From Chloroflexota bacterium (GTDB lineage Bacteria > Chloroflexota > Anaerolineae > Anaerolineales > UBA4823), in contig JAKOUW010000160.1 in NCBI GenBank assembly GCA_029782365.1, positions 248,001 to 312,000 of the forward strand: DNA of 64,000 nucleotides, given 5' to 3'. The number at the start of each line of letters is the position of its first letter. Position 1 is the stretch's first letter. Below the pieces are notes generated by a model that had not been told where the DNA came from, did not search any database, and was given only the letters and a program-made list of their open reading frames with translations. The translations under genes were made by a program, and so were the position numbers. Of the stretch, positions 17,388-25,390 are shown in pieces.

Positions 17388-18524
17388 ATGAGCGACGAAG
17401 TGTATATCATTTCTGCGGTGCGCACACCCATTGGCATAGGAAAGGCTGGCGGTGCGCTGGCCGGATTTGCGCCAGTCAATCTGGCAGCCCTGGTCATCCG
17501 GGAGTGCCTTCAGCGGTCTGGAGCGCCTGAAACCAGCATCGAAGATGTCATCTGGGGAGTGGTCACGCCAGTGGGCAGCCAGGGCGCCAACCTGGCTCGC
17601 CTGGCGGCGCTCAAGGCCAGCCTGCCGGTGAAGGTGCCGGGCGTGACATTAAACCGCATGTGCGGCTCCAGCCAGCAAGCACTGCATTTTGCCGCCCAGG
17701 CTATCCTGGCTGGCGATATGGATATCGTTATTGCCGGTGGGGTAGAGATGATGTCACAGCAGGCGATCGGAGCAGATTATCCTGCGAAGTGGCCGGCTGA
17801 TTTTCCGTATGAGCTGGTGCACCAGGGCACCAGCGCAGAGATGATGGCGGAGAAATGGCATCTGAGCCGCGAAGAGTTGGATGATTACGCCTATCAAAGT
17901 CACCTGCGGGCGATGCAAGCCATCCAGCAGGGTCGCTTTGACGCACAGCTCTTGCCGCTACCTTTGCCCGATGGGCGAATAGTGAGCCAGGATGAAGGTG
18001 TGCGCATGCCGCCAGACCGGCAGAGGATGGCGAATCTAAAGCCAGCCTTCAAGCCGGGCGGGGTAATAACCGCTGGCAATGCCAGCCAGGTGAGCGATGG
18101 GGCGGCAGCGCTGTTGCTGGCCTCGCCGCGCGCCGTCGGGCGTTACAACCTGATGCCATTGGCGCGCATCGTTGGACGTGTGGTGATTGGTTCAGACCCG
18201 CTGTTAATGCTGGATGGACCGATCGCAGCGACTCGCCTGGTGTTGGAAAAGACTGCTTTAGCGCTGGAAGACATGGATGTGATCGAGATCAACGAAGCCT
18301 TTGCATCGGTGGTGCTGGCCTGGACCTGTGAACTGCACCCTGACCCTGAGCGGGTCAACCCGAACGGCGGGGCGATCGCCCACGGTCATCCCTTGGGAGC
18401 TACCGGTGCAGTGCTGATGACCAAACTGGTTTATGAATTGCAGCGCAGCGCTGGTAAATTTGGTTTGCAAACAATGTGCATCGGCCACGGGCAGGCAACT
18501 GCCACCATCATTGAGAGATTATGA
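17388..18524 (+). CDS. Thiolase (acetyl-CoA C-acyltransferase)
   Basis: Catalyses thiolytic cleavage of 3-ketoacyl-CoA or condensation of acetyl-CoA. The nucleophilic Cys92 is in NRMCGSSQQAL. The active-site His lies in GGAIAHGHPLGATGA, and the general-acid Cys364 is in MCIGHGQ, where family members usually have CIGGGQ. NEAFA is present. At 378 residues it is slightly short, with a trimmed dimer region. AGGAG lies 7 bases before the ATG. It is the first gene of a tight operon with folK and dihydropyrimidinase, not with other beta-oxidation genes, so degradative versus biosynthetic use is open. Confidence 0.92.
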   Translation: MSDEVYIISAVRTPIGIGKAGGALAGFAPVNLAALVIRECLQRSGAPETSIEDVIWGVVTPVGSQGANLARLAALKASLPVKVPGVTLNRMCGSSQQALHFAAQAILAGDMDIVIAGGVEMMSQQAIGADYPAKWPADFPYELVHQGTSAEMMAEKWHLSREELDDYAYQSHLRAMQAIQQGRFDAQLLPLPLPDGRIVSQDEGVRMPPDRQRMANLKPAFKPGGVITAGNASQVSDGAAALLLASPRAVGRYNLMPLARIVGRVVIGSDPLLMLDGPIAATRLVLEKTALALEDMDVIEINEAFASVVLAWTCELHPDPERVNPNGGAIAHGHPLGATGAVLMTKLVYELQRSAGKFGLQTMCIGHGQATATIIERL

Positions 18525-19027
18525 CACGGCAGATTGTTTACCTTGGCCTGGGCACCAACCTGGGCGATCGTTTGGATAATTTGCGCCGGGTTTGCAAAAA
18601 CCTTCCCCCCACAGTCATTGTGCTGCGGGCATCGTCCGTGTATCAAACACCCCCATGGGGATTTACCGACCAACCATATTTCTTCAATCAGGTATTAGAA
18701 GCAGAAACTAGCCTTGAGCCACTGGATCTGTTGAACTATATTAAGAACCTGGAAGTGGAGTTGGGCCGCTTGCCGAGTTTCCATTACGGTCCGCGGCAAA
18801 TCGATATTGACATTTTAATGTATGCAGATCGGGTAGTCAATTTACCCGGCCTGGTGATCCCGCATCCGCACCTGCCCGAACGCGCCTTTGTATTGGTGCC
18901 GTTGGCTGAATTGGCGCCTTTGTACCGGCACCCACAATCTGGCCGGACCATGCAGGAGCTACTATCGCAAGTGAACAGCGCGAATATCACCCGGGTGGAT
19001 GTGGATATCAACACCGCTTACCCATGA
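18521..19027 (+). CDS. folK: HPPK, 6-hydroxymethyl-7,8-dihydropterin pyrophosphokinase
   Basis: Transfers pyrophosphate from ATP to 6-hydroxymethyl-7,8-dihydropterin in folate synthesis (168 aa). The N-terminal LGLGTNLGDRLDNL, the substrate-binding TPPWGFTDQPYFFNQV loop, and the HPPK signature YGPRQIDIDILMY are present. The ATG overlaps the stop of the thiolase gene (ATGA), implying coupled translation. Another folate gene, folC, begins at 63100, far from here. Confidence 0.94.
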   Translation: MTRQIVYLGLGTNLGDRLDNLRRVCKNLPPTVIVLRASSVYQTPPWGFTDQPYFFNQVLEAETSLEPLDLLNYIKNLEVELGRLPSFHYGPRQIDIDILMYADRVVNLPGLVIPHPHLPERAFVLVPLAELAPLYRHPQSGRTMQELLSQVNSANITRVDVDINTAYP

Positions 19028-19042
19028 TGAGGAGTTAATCGT

Positions 19043-20461
19043 ATGGCGATTGTCTTGAAATCTGGCACTTTGGTGACCGCCTCGGAGACTTTTCAGGCGG
19101 ATATCCTGATTGAAGGTGAAAAGATACGCATGTTGGGAAAAAACCTGGAGGTGCCTGGAGCTAAAGTGATCGATTTGCCTGGGAGATTGGTGTTTCCAGG
19201 TGGAGTCGATCCGCACACGCACTTTGCGCTGCCCATGTTCGGCACAGTTTCTTCAGATGATCATTATACTGGCCACAAAGCGGCTGCTTTCGGCGGCACG
19301 ACAACCGTCATGGATTTTGTGCCACACGAACCGGGCCAGATGTCTGCCAGCCTGGCGGTCTGGCACGCCAAGGCGGATCCCATGGCGGCTGTAGATTTTG
19401 GTTTCCATATCAATGTCCAGCGCATGAACGAGCAAGTTGAGGCAGATATCGCCCGCCTGCCGGAAGAAGGCGTCACTTCCCTAAAGGTTTTTTCGGCCTA
19501 CAACGGCCGACTGCGGCTGGACGATGGCGGAATTTTTCGCACGCTGCGCCTGGCCAAGGATCACGGATTGTTGGTTATGATGCATGCCGAAAATGGCGAT
19601 GTCATCGAGCAGCTCACGGCAGAGGCAGTCGCAGCCGGGAAAACATCTCCCGAGTGGCATGCCCGCACTCGGCCAGCATGGGGCGCTGTGGAGGCAGTCT
19701 TACGCGGCGCTGCCCTGGCCGCGCAGGCCAGCGCACCATTGTACATTGTGCATATGAATGCCGCCGGCGAAGTTGACCTGCTCGATTATGCGCGCCAGCG
19801 CGGCGTGCCAGTGATGGGCGAGACTTGCCCGCAGTATTTATTCTTCACAGAAGAGCATTTGCGCCGTCCGGATGGCGCTAAATGGATCTGCTCGCCGCCA
19901 ATGCGGACAACCGCTGATAACCAGCGATTGTGGCAAGGCCTGGCCAACGGCATTATTCAAACAATCGGCACCGACCATTGTCCCTTCTTCTTCGACGGTT
20001 CGAAACCGATCATCTATGAAGGAAAGCCGGTGGCAATCCCAGGCAAAGAATTGGGAAGAGATGACTTCACCAAGATTCCAAATGGACTGCCAGCAGTTGG
20101 CGACCGCCTGCCCATCTTGTGGACGTACGGCGTGCGCGCCGGTCGGCTGAGCGCCAACGATTTTGTCGCCTTAGTCAGCACCAACCCGGCTAAGATTTTT
20201 GGCCTGTATCCCCAGAAGGGCGCTCTCCTGCCGGGCTCAGATGCCGATATTGTGGTATGGGATCCGGAGCGCCGAATCCAGTACGGGGTTGCCCACGCTC
20301 AACACCGCACCGATTACAACCTGTTCGAAGGTTGGGAATTGGTAGGTTATCCTGAAAAGGTGTTCTTGCGTGGTCAGTTGATCGTTGAAAACGAACAATG
20401 GCTGGGCAAGGTCGGCCAGGGGAGATTCATCAAACGCAAGCCGGGAGTCCAGCTTTTGTGA
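19043..20461 (+). CDS. hydA: Dihydropyrimidinase (hydantoinase)
   Basis: Zinc amidohydrolase of 472 residues that opens the ring of dihydropyrimidines or hydantoins. Metal ligands are visible: H58 and H60 in GVDPHTHF, the carboxylated lysine K148 in TSLKVF, histidines in MMHAENG and YIVHM, and the aspartate in IGTDHCPF. FGGTTTVMDFV is typical of the family. GAGGAG lies 8 bases before the ATG. A pyrimidine catabolism role would need dihydropyrimidine dehydrogenase and beta-ureidopropionase, which are not nearby. Related amidohydrolases, such as phenylhydantoinase, remain possible. Confidence 0.92.
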   Translation: MAIVLKSGTLVTASETFQADILIEGEKIRMLGKNLEVPGAKVIDLPGRLVFPGGVDPHTHFALPMFGTVSSDDHYTGHKAAAFGGTTTVMDFVPHEPGQMSASLAVWHAKADPMAAVDFGFHINVQRMNEQVEADIARLPEEGVTSLKVFSAYNGRLRLDDGGIFRTLRLAKDHGLLVMMHAENGDVIEQLTAEAVAAGKTSPEWHARTRPAWGAVEAVLRGAALAAQASAPLYIVHMNAAGEVDLLDYARQRGVPVMGETCPQYLFFTEEHLRRPDGAKWICSPPMRTTADNQRLWQGLANGIIQTIGTDHCPFFFDGSKPIIYEGKPVAIPGKELGRDDFTKIPNGLPAVGDRLPILWTYGVRAGRLSANDFVALVSTNPAKIFGLYPQKGALLPGSDADIVVWDPERRIQYGVAHAQHRTDYNLFEGWELVGYPEKVFLRGQLIVENEQWLGKVGQGRFIKRKPGVQLL

Positions 20462-22104
20462 CCCCGGAATGGCTGACCCATCTGCCAGTTTACCTGGCGA
20501 TCGGGGTGCCTCTGGTGGGCGCGGCACTGATCGTGGGGTTACGCCTGGCTCGGCCTACTTTTCAGGGTTTGTGGTTTCTGGGCATACTCAGCGCATTGCT
20601 CACATTGGTAGCAGTAGTGCTGGCGCGGCCTACCGGATACCATGAAGTTCCACTGCTTCAATGGGGGCCTGCCAGCCTGATTAAATATTCGCCGCTCTTG
20701 CTGGTAGATTCGATTTCCTGGCCATTCGCAGTGAGCCTGGCCACGCTCCTTCTGGCGATTCTGCTAACGGCAGTTGTGCGCCTGACCCCGGGAAGCTGGC
20801 GGGCCTGGGCGGGCAGTCTTGGGTTGACCGGCATCGGGCTGATCGCAGTCCTGGCAGGAAATCCCCTAACCCTGCTGTTAGCCTGGAGCGCTTTGGACCT
20901 GCTTGAACTGCTGGTGCAGTTGTTTCAGGTACGCGACAGCAGCCTGCGGCAGGGAGGTGTGCTGGCTTTCAGCGCCCGGATTATCGGCTCTTTTATCTTG
21001 ATCCTGGCCCTGATTATCTGCCGGGCGCAAAACCAGGAGTTTGGTTTCGAGAACATCCCGGCAGTCATCAGTCCGCTTCTTATTTTATCCGCCGGTTTGC
21101 GGCTGGGGGTCTTACCCATCCAGGCGCCGTTATTAGAGGAAATTCCCATGCGGCGGGGTGTCGGCACTGCTCTGCGTCTTGCCCCGGCAGCCGCAGGTCT
21201 GGTGCTGTTGGCGCGCACCTCTGCAACCTCGCTGGCTCCGATCCTGGTGGTCATTTTCTTGAGCTTTGCCAGCCTTACCGCACTGTACAGTGCAATCGCC
21301 TGGTTGATGGCCAATAACGAGCTTAGCGGCCGGCCATTCTGGATGTTGGGCCTGGCGGCATTAGCAGTAGCTTCGGCAGTGCGCGGTGATCCCCGGGCGG
21401 TGAATGCCTGGGGCCTGGTGCTGCTGCTGGCAGGCTCGCTACTTTTTTTATATTCAGCGAGGCACCCAGGGCTAAATTTGCTTGTTTTGACCGGCTTGTT
21501 GGCCTCCTCTGGCGCGCCGCTGACTCCAGCCTGGGCAGGGACGTGGTTATTCTTGCGCGGCCCCGAAGGCCTGCCGGTCATTTGGAGTTTCCTGACCAGT
21601 GCAATCTACTTCTTTTCACTGGCACTCTTATTGTTGGGCTATCTGCGGCACACGCTCTCGCTGGCTGACAGCATGGAAGGGCGCGAACCGTGGTCGAAGC
21701 TCGTTTACCCTCTTGGGCTGGGCGTGCTGCCAGTTACGCATTTTGCTTTAGGTTGGTTGAACCTCCCTGACCTGAAAGAAATACCCCTGGTTGCCTGGCT
21801 GGCTGGTTTAGTTGTCCTGGCGATAGCATGTCTTGCCTGGTGGTGGAACGAACGCGATCCATTTACATTACCCGGTGAGCAGACATTTCGAGGTTCATTT
21901 GCCTGGGGAGCCAGCTTTTGGGGGCAGTTGCTTTCATTTAATTGGATATACCGCTTTGCCTGGTCACTCTATCACCAGGTAAGCCAGATCCTGGTCTTCT
22001 TGAACGCGCTGCAGGAAGGTGAAGGTGGTTTACTTTGGGCTTTTTTGCTTTTGTTGTTGATCTTTTCCCTGGCCTTCAGCCGAAATATCACAGCTATTCC
22101 ATGA
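20458..22104 (+). CDS. Complex I / antiporter-like membrane subunit (NuoN/MrpD family)
   Basis: A 548-residue protein with about 14 transmembrane helices, related to the proton-channel subunits of complex I, Mrp antiporters and hydrogenase-4. The core has LTLLLAWSALDLLELL, matching the TM5 region with a membrane glutamate, and LGVLPIQAPLLEE, matching the usual PFH-W-LP segment. The loop normally followed by the conserved TM7-TM8 lysines here reads RGVGTALRLAPAAAG, with no lysine. The GTG start at 20458 overlaps the dihydropyrimidinase stop (GTGA); an upstream ATG at 20398 would need a long overlap. The next two genes encode partners. Proton translocation is inferred only from homology. Confidence 0.78.
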   Translation: MTPEWLTHLPVYLAIGVPLVGAALIVGLRLARPTFQGLWFLGILSALLTLVAVVLARPTGYHEVPLLQWGPASLIKYSPLLLVDSISWPFAVSLATLLLAILLTAVVRLTPGSWRAWAGSLGLTGIGLIAVLAGNPLTLLLAWSALDLLELLVQLFQVRDSSLRQGGVLAFSARIIGSFILILALIICRAQNQEFGFENIPAVISPLLILSAGLRLGVLPIQAPLLEEIPMRRGVGTALRLAPAAAGLVLLARTSATSLAPILVVIFLSFASLTALYSAIAWLMANNELSGRPFWMLGLAALAVASAVRGDPRAVNAWGLVLLLAGSLLFLYSARHPGLNLLVLTGLLASSGAPLTPAWAGTWLFLRGPEGLPVIWSFLTSAIYFFSLALLLLGYLRHTLSLADSMEGREPWSKLVYPLGLGVLPVTHFALGWLNLPDLKEIPLVAWLAGLVVLAIACLAWWWNERDPFTLPGEQTFRGSFAWGASFWGQLLSFNWIYRFAWSLYHQVSQILVFLNALQEGEGGLLWAFLLLLLIFSLAFSRNITAIP

Positions 22105-22706
22105 CTTTTACATTTGCCTCACCCTTTTCTTTACCGCTTCTATTGCTTCTCAGCCTGACGAGCCTGCTTCTCCTGCTCAGCCGGAGCTGGCGCCTGATGG
22201 TGGTTGTTCTGGCATTACAATATTTAGGCGCTTTTGGGTTGGTGCTGTTGGCATGGCCGGTCAGCCTGGCACTGGTAAAGCTGGTCGCGGGTTGGATGGC
22301 CTGTCTTGTGATCGCTGCTGCGTTATGGAACACACCAGATTCACTGGGCGAAGAACGCTTTGCGCCTTCGGGGCGCCTCTTTCGCCTTTTCGCCGCCGGG
22401 CTGGTATTTGTGATTATATTTTCAGCGTTCAGCATCTTGCATAACTGGCTTGTCGATGTGAATGGCGAGAGCATCCTGGCCAGCTTGATATTAATCTTGA
22501 TGGGATTGCTGCACCTGGGCTTAACCACACACCCTTTCCGTAGTACAAGCGGCTTATTGACGTCCTATCTCGGGTTTGAAATTGTATATGCCAATCTGGA
22601 AAATTCGGCCCTGGTGGCTGGTTTGTTGGCCGGTTTGACGGTTGGTCTTGCGCTGGTGTGTGCGTACCTTTTAGCCGTGGCTGAACTGGAAGAAGAACAG
22701 ATATGA
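22101..22706 (+). CDS. HyfE/MrpC-like membrane subunit
   Basis: A 201-residue protein with about seven hydrophobic helices. Its second half (LLTSYLGFEIVYANLENSAL followed by GLTVGLALVCAYLLAVAEL) resembles hydrogenase-4 component E, a NuoK-related subunit of similar length. The ATG at 22101 overlaps the stop of the previous gene (ATGA), and its own stop overlaps the next start. This makes the three membrane genes one coupled unit. Assignment rests on pattern and context, so it is moderate. Confidence 0.65.
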   Translation: MTFTFASPFSLPLLLLLSLTSLLLLLSRSWRLMVVVLALQYLGAFGLVLLAWPVSLALVKLVAGWMACLVIAAALWNTPDSLGEERFAPSGRLFRLFAAGLVFVIIFSAFSILHNWLVDVNGESILASLILILMGLLHLGLTTHPFRSTSGLLTSYLGFEIVYANLENSALVAGLLAGLTVGLALVCAYLLAVAELEEEQI

Positions 22707-24091
22707 GCACCTTTTTTGTGTGGGCGGTAATCCCAGCCGTGATTGGTGCCGCCTTGTTCCTGATCCGCCGGTTCTATCTACTGAGCGCCAGCCTGGGATC
22801 CGCCTTCTGCGCGTTAATGGCTTTCCTGGCTTGGCGGCTGCCGATAGATTCAGAGATCAATCTTGGCCGGGTAACGGTTTTTATTGCCAGCTCAATTTCG
22901 ATTTTTGGAAGACAGTTTGCCTTACATGATCATGACCGCCCCCTGCTGATCATCATTTACTTGTTGGCAAGTTTCTGGTTTTTTGCCGCGTACTGGTCGC
23001 GCGCCGGCAGAATGATGGTGCCGTTGGGGATCATTGCGATATCTCTCTTAATAGCAGCTTTTGCTGTTCAACCTTTCCTGTATGCGGGACTGTTGATTGT
23101 CTTGGCTGCATTCGCTTGTGTGCCAATCCTGGCTTCGCCTGGCAGGTTGGCAGGCAAAGGCGTGCTGCGATTTTTGATCTCGGTCAGTCTCGGCGCGCCT
23201 TTTATTTTGTTCACTGGCTGGATGCTGGCGGGCGTTGAGACTCGGCCGGGAGATGTTGAGCTGGTTAACCGTGCAGCGGCCCTGTTGTGTCTGGGTATTG
23301 TCCTATTGATGGGCATCTTTCCATTTCACACCTGGGTGTTGATGTTGAGCCAGGAGGTGCACCCCTATGCAGCCGGTTTTGTGCTGGTTGTATTTCCTTG
23401 GATGGTGTCTTTATTCGGCCTGAATTTCCTCCAGCAGTATGCCTGGTTGAATGCTGGGGAGATCATGTTTGTTTTGCGCTGGATTGGCGTGATCACAGCG
23501 GCGGTGGCAGGAATTTGGGCTGCCTTCGAACGCCATCTGGGCCGCCTGTTCGGCTATGCTGTTTTGATCGAAACTGGCCTGGTCATCGCAGCCGCCAGCC
23601 TGCCTACTGGCCGCGAGCTCGTTTTTGAAATGATCTTGCCACGCACTGTTTCTTTAGGCGTTTGGGCCTTGGCGCTGACAATCGTACGACGCCAGGTAAA
23701 TGACTTACAGTTTCAATCTGTGAGCGGCCTTGGCCGTTCATTTCCGGTCGCTTCGGCTGCCCTCATCCTGGCCCAGCTTTCCGTTGCCGGGGTGCCATTG
23801 CTGGCAGCCTTTCCACTTCGCCTGGCTCTCTGGGATGCTATGGCGCAAACCGATTTCCCTGCCGCATTGAGCCTCTTGGCCGGCTCTGTTGGCCTGGTCA
23901 TTTCCGGCTTGCGTGTCCTGGCAGTATTGGTGACAGGCGAACAGGAAAACCCCTGGAAATTAACCGAACCTGCAGAGGTGTTGACGTTGATGTCGATTGC
24001 GATCTTTTTTCTTTTGGTGAGTGGAATTTTCCCCCAGTTTTTCTTGCCGCTTTTGCTCAATGCTTTACAGGCATTCCCGAAGACATTTTGA
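22703..24091 (+). CDS. Complex I / antiporter-like membrane subunit (second copy)
   Basis: A 462-residue protein with about 13 transmembrane helices, of the NuoL/M/N-MrpD superfamily. IFPFHTWVLMLSQEVHPYAAGF matches the segment that carries the conserved His and the TM7 helix. GRLFGYAVLIETGLVIAA matches the KRLLAYSSISHMG-type TM10 segment. As in the companion at 20458, the lysine expected shortly after PFH-W is not obvious. Expression is coupled to the HyfE-like gene by a four-base overlap. No hydrogenase, quinone-binding or other catalytic subunit is encoded nearby. Confidence 0.75.
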   Translation: MSTFFVWAVIPAVIGAALFLIRRFYLLSASLGSAFCALMAFLAWRLPIDSEINLGRVTVFIASSISIFGRQFALHDHDRPLLIIIYLLASFWFFAAYWSRAGRMMVPLGIIAISLLIAAFAVQPFLYAGLLIVLAAFACVPILASPGRLAGKGVLRFLISVSLGAPFILFTGWMLAGVETRPGDVELVNRAAALLCLGIVLLMGIFPFHTWVLMLSQEVHPYAAGFVLVVFPWMVSLFGLNFLQQYAWLNAGEIMFVLRWIGVITAAVAGIWAAFERHLGRLFGYAVLIETGLVIAAASLPTGRELVFEMILPRTVSLGVWALALTIVRRQVNDLQFQSVSGLGRSFPVASAALILAQLSVAGVPLLAAFPLRLALWDAMAQTDFPAALSLLAGSVGLVISGLRVLAVLVTGEQENPWKLTEPAEVLTLMSIAIFFLLVSGIFPQFFLPLLLNALQAFPKTF

Positions 24092-24127
24092 GAACGAATC
24101 ATCTCTCTAAAACCGACTTGTTGAACG

Positions 24128-24136
24128 TGCTATAAT
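24128..24136 (+). promoter_or_regulatory. Extended -10 promoter for the coiled-coil/selB transcript
   Basis: TGCTATAAT is a perfect extended -10 (TGn-TATAAT). The predicted start is near 24143, giving a leader of about 56 bases that carries TGAGGAG before the ATG at 24199. No matching -35 box is seen, as is usual for extended -10 promoters. Confidence 0.7.
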
Positions 24137-24198
24137 CGGCCTGTCGATTTGAACAGCACAGAACTGGGTCGGTGGAATAGACTTTTGAGGAGTATTGT

Positions 24199-25377
24199 AT
24201 GGAAGTTGATCAGTTGATGAAACGAGTGCAGTGGTTGGAGGAAGAGCGTCGCAAGGAACGAGATATGGTAGCGCTGCTGGACAGCCGCATTTCTGGTATT
24301 GAAAATTCGGTGCAGGCCCTTTCCCAACAAATCAAGGATGTCGGCAGCGAGATCAACCGTTTCACCGCTGTGCTGACGCGCATGGACCAATTCGATGGGA
24401 ACCTGGCCCAGGCGCGCATTGAAGCACGCCAGCAAGTCGATGTTTTGGAAAAAGAAGTCAAAAAGCGTGAAGAGGAAATTGAGAAGGTCCGCCGCCTGGA
24501 AATAAAAAATATCGATGCGACCATCCTTGAAGTGCGCAAGGACACTGAGCCGATTGCACGCTTGGAGAAAGGCCTTGCGCTCCGCCTGGAAGAAGAGGCG
24601 CGGTTGAGACGCATGATCGATGAAACCGGTCAAAAGATCGACGTTCTGCGGCGGGATGAAGAAGAATACACGCGCACATACCGGTTATTAGAAGACGCCC
24701 GCCGGCAGGACGCGAAACGCATCCTGGATTTACAGGGCGAAATGGCTGCTGTGAGGAAACGTGTGGATGATCAACGCGGCCAGACCGAGGTGATCAATAA
24801 TAATATAAAAAAGGTCGAAACTCGCCTGACTGAACTGATATCGGTCGAGGAAGAACGGCGCGAGGCCATGGCGAATTTTATCGATAAACAGACTCTATCT
24901 CAAGTGGAGCGCGACCGGCAGTGGAAAGACTGGCAGGCGCGTTTTGATACCATCGAACGCCAGGCAACCGATATAGAAGCCAAGCTGCTCAGCCTGGACG
25001 CCACCCAAAGGGAAGCGAAGCGTGTGCAAGGAGTGATCGAGGATCTGGCTGGGCGGGTTGACCGGCGCATCAACGAAATTACTGAGATCCAACGTCTTAC
25101 AGAAGACCGCTTCCGCCAGGAATGGGTGACTTTCAAAGCGGATGACCAGAAGCGTTGGACGAATTACACGCTCTCCCAGGAAGAGCTGCGCGGCGAAAAC
25201 TTGCGCCAATACAATAAGCTCGAGGCACGGGCCATCGCACTGGAAGACACACTGCAGCAGGTGCAAGACGTCTTGGAGCAGGCAAATGAAGAGACCAGCA
25301 AACGCTTACAGGCCATTTTGGCTGTAGTGCATGAGGCCGCTTCCTCATTCGAGCGTTCGATAGGTCGCAGTCGATAA
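24199..25377 (+). CDS. Coiled-coil protein, unknown function
   Basis: A 392-residue, highly charged protein predicted to be almost entirely coiled-coil. Heptad-like Leu/Ile spacing and long Glu/Arg/Lys runs extend from MDVDQLMKRVQWLEEERRKE-like N-terminal sequence to residue 380. There is no signal peptide, membrane helix or ATPase head, so it is not an SMC protein. A structural or scaffolding role in the cytosol is possible. GAGGAG lies 8 bases before the ATG. selB starts 13 bases downstream, so the two are probably cotranscribed. Confidence 0.7.
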   Translation: MEVDQLMKRVQWLEEERRKERDMVALLDSRISGIENSVQALSQQIKDVGSEINRFTAVLTRMDQFDGNLAQARIEARQQVDVLEKEVKKREEEIEKVRRLEIKNIDATILEVRKDTEPIARLEKGLALRLEEEARLRRMIDETGQKIDVLRRDEEEYTRTYRLLEDARRQDAKRILDLQGEMAAVRKRVDDQRGQTEVINNNIKKVETRLTELISVEEERREAMANFIDKQTLSQVERDRQWKDWQARFDTIERQATDIEAKLLSLDATQREAKRVQGVIEDLAGRVDRRINEITEIQRLTEDRFRQEWVTFKADDQKRWTNYTLSQEELRGENLRQYNKLEARAIALEDTLQQVQDVLEQANEETSKRLQAILAVVHEAASSFERSIGRSR

Positions 25378-25390
25378 CGAACGGGTCGAA

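Noticed and set aside
18456-18500. Thiolase C-terminal CIGHGQ as a broken active site
   Set aside because: The CxGxG spacing and the Cys are kept; only the middle Gly is His, so loss of activity is not shown.
22703-24091. Calling the three membrane genes a hydrogenase or complex I operon
   Set aside because: No metal-cofactor or NADH/quinone subunit is present, so only a membrane-module label is supported.
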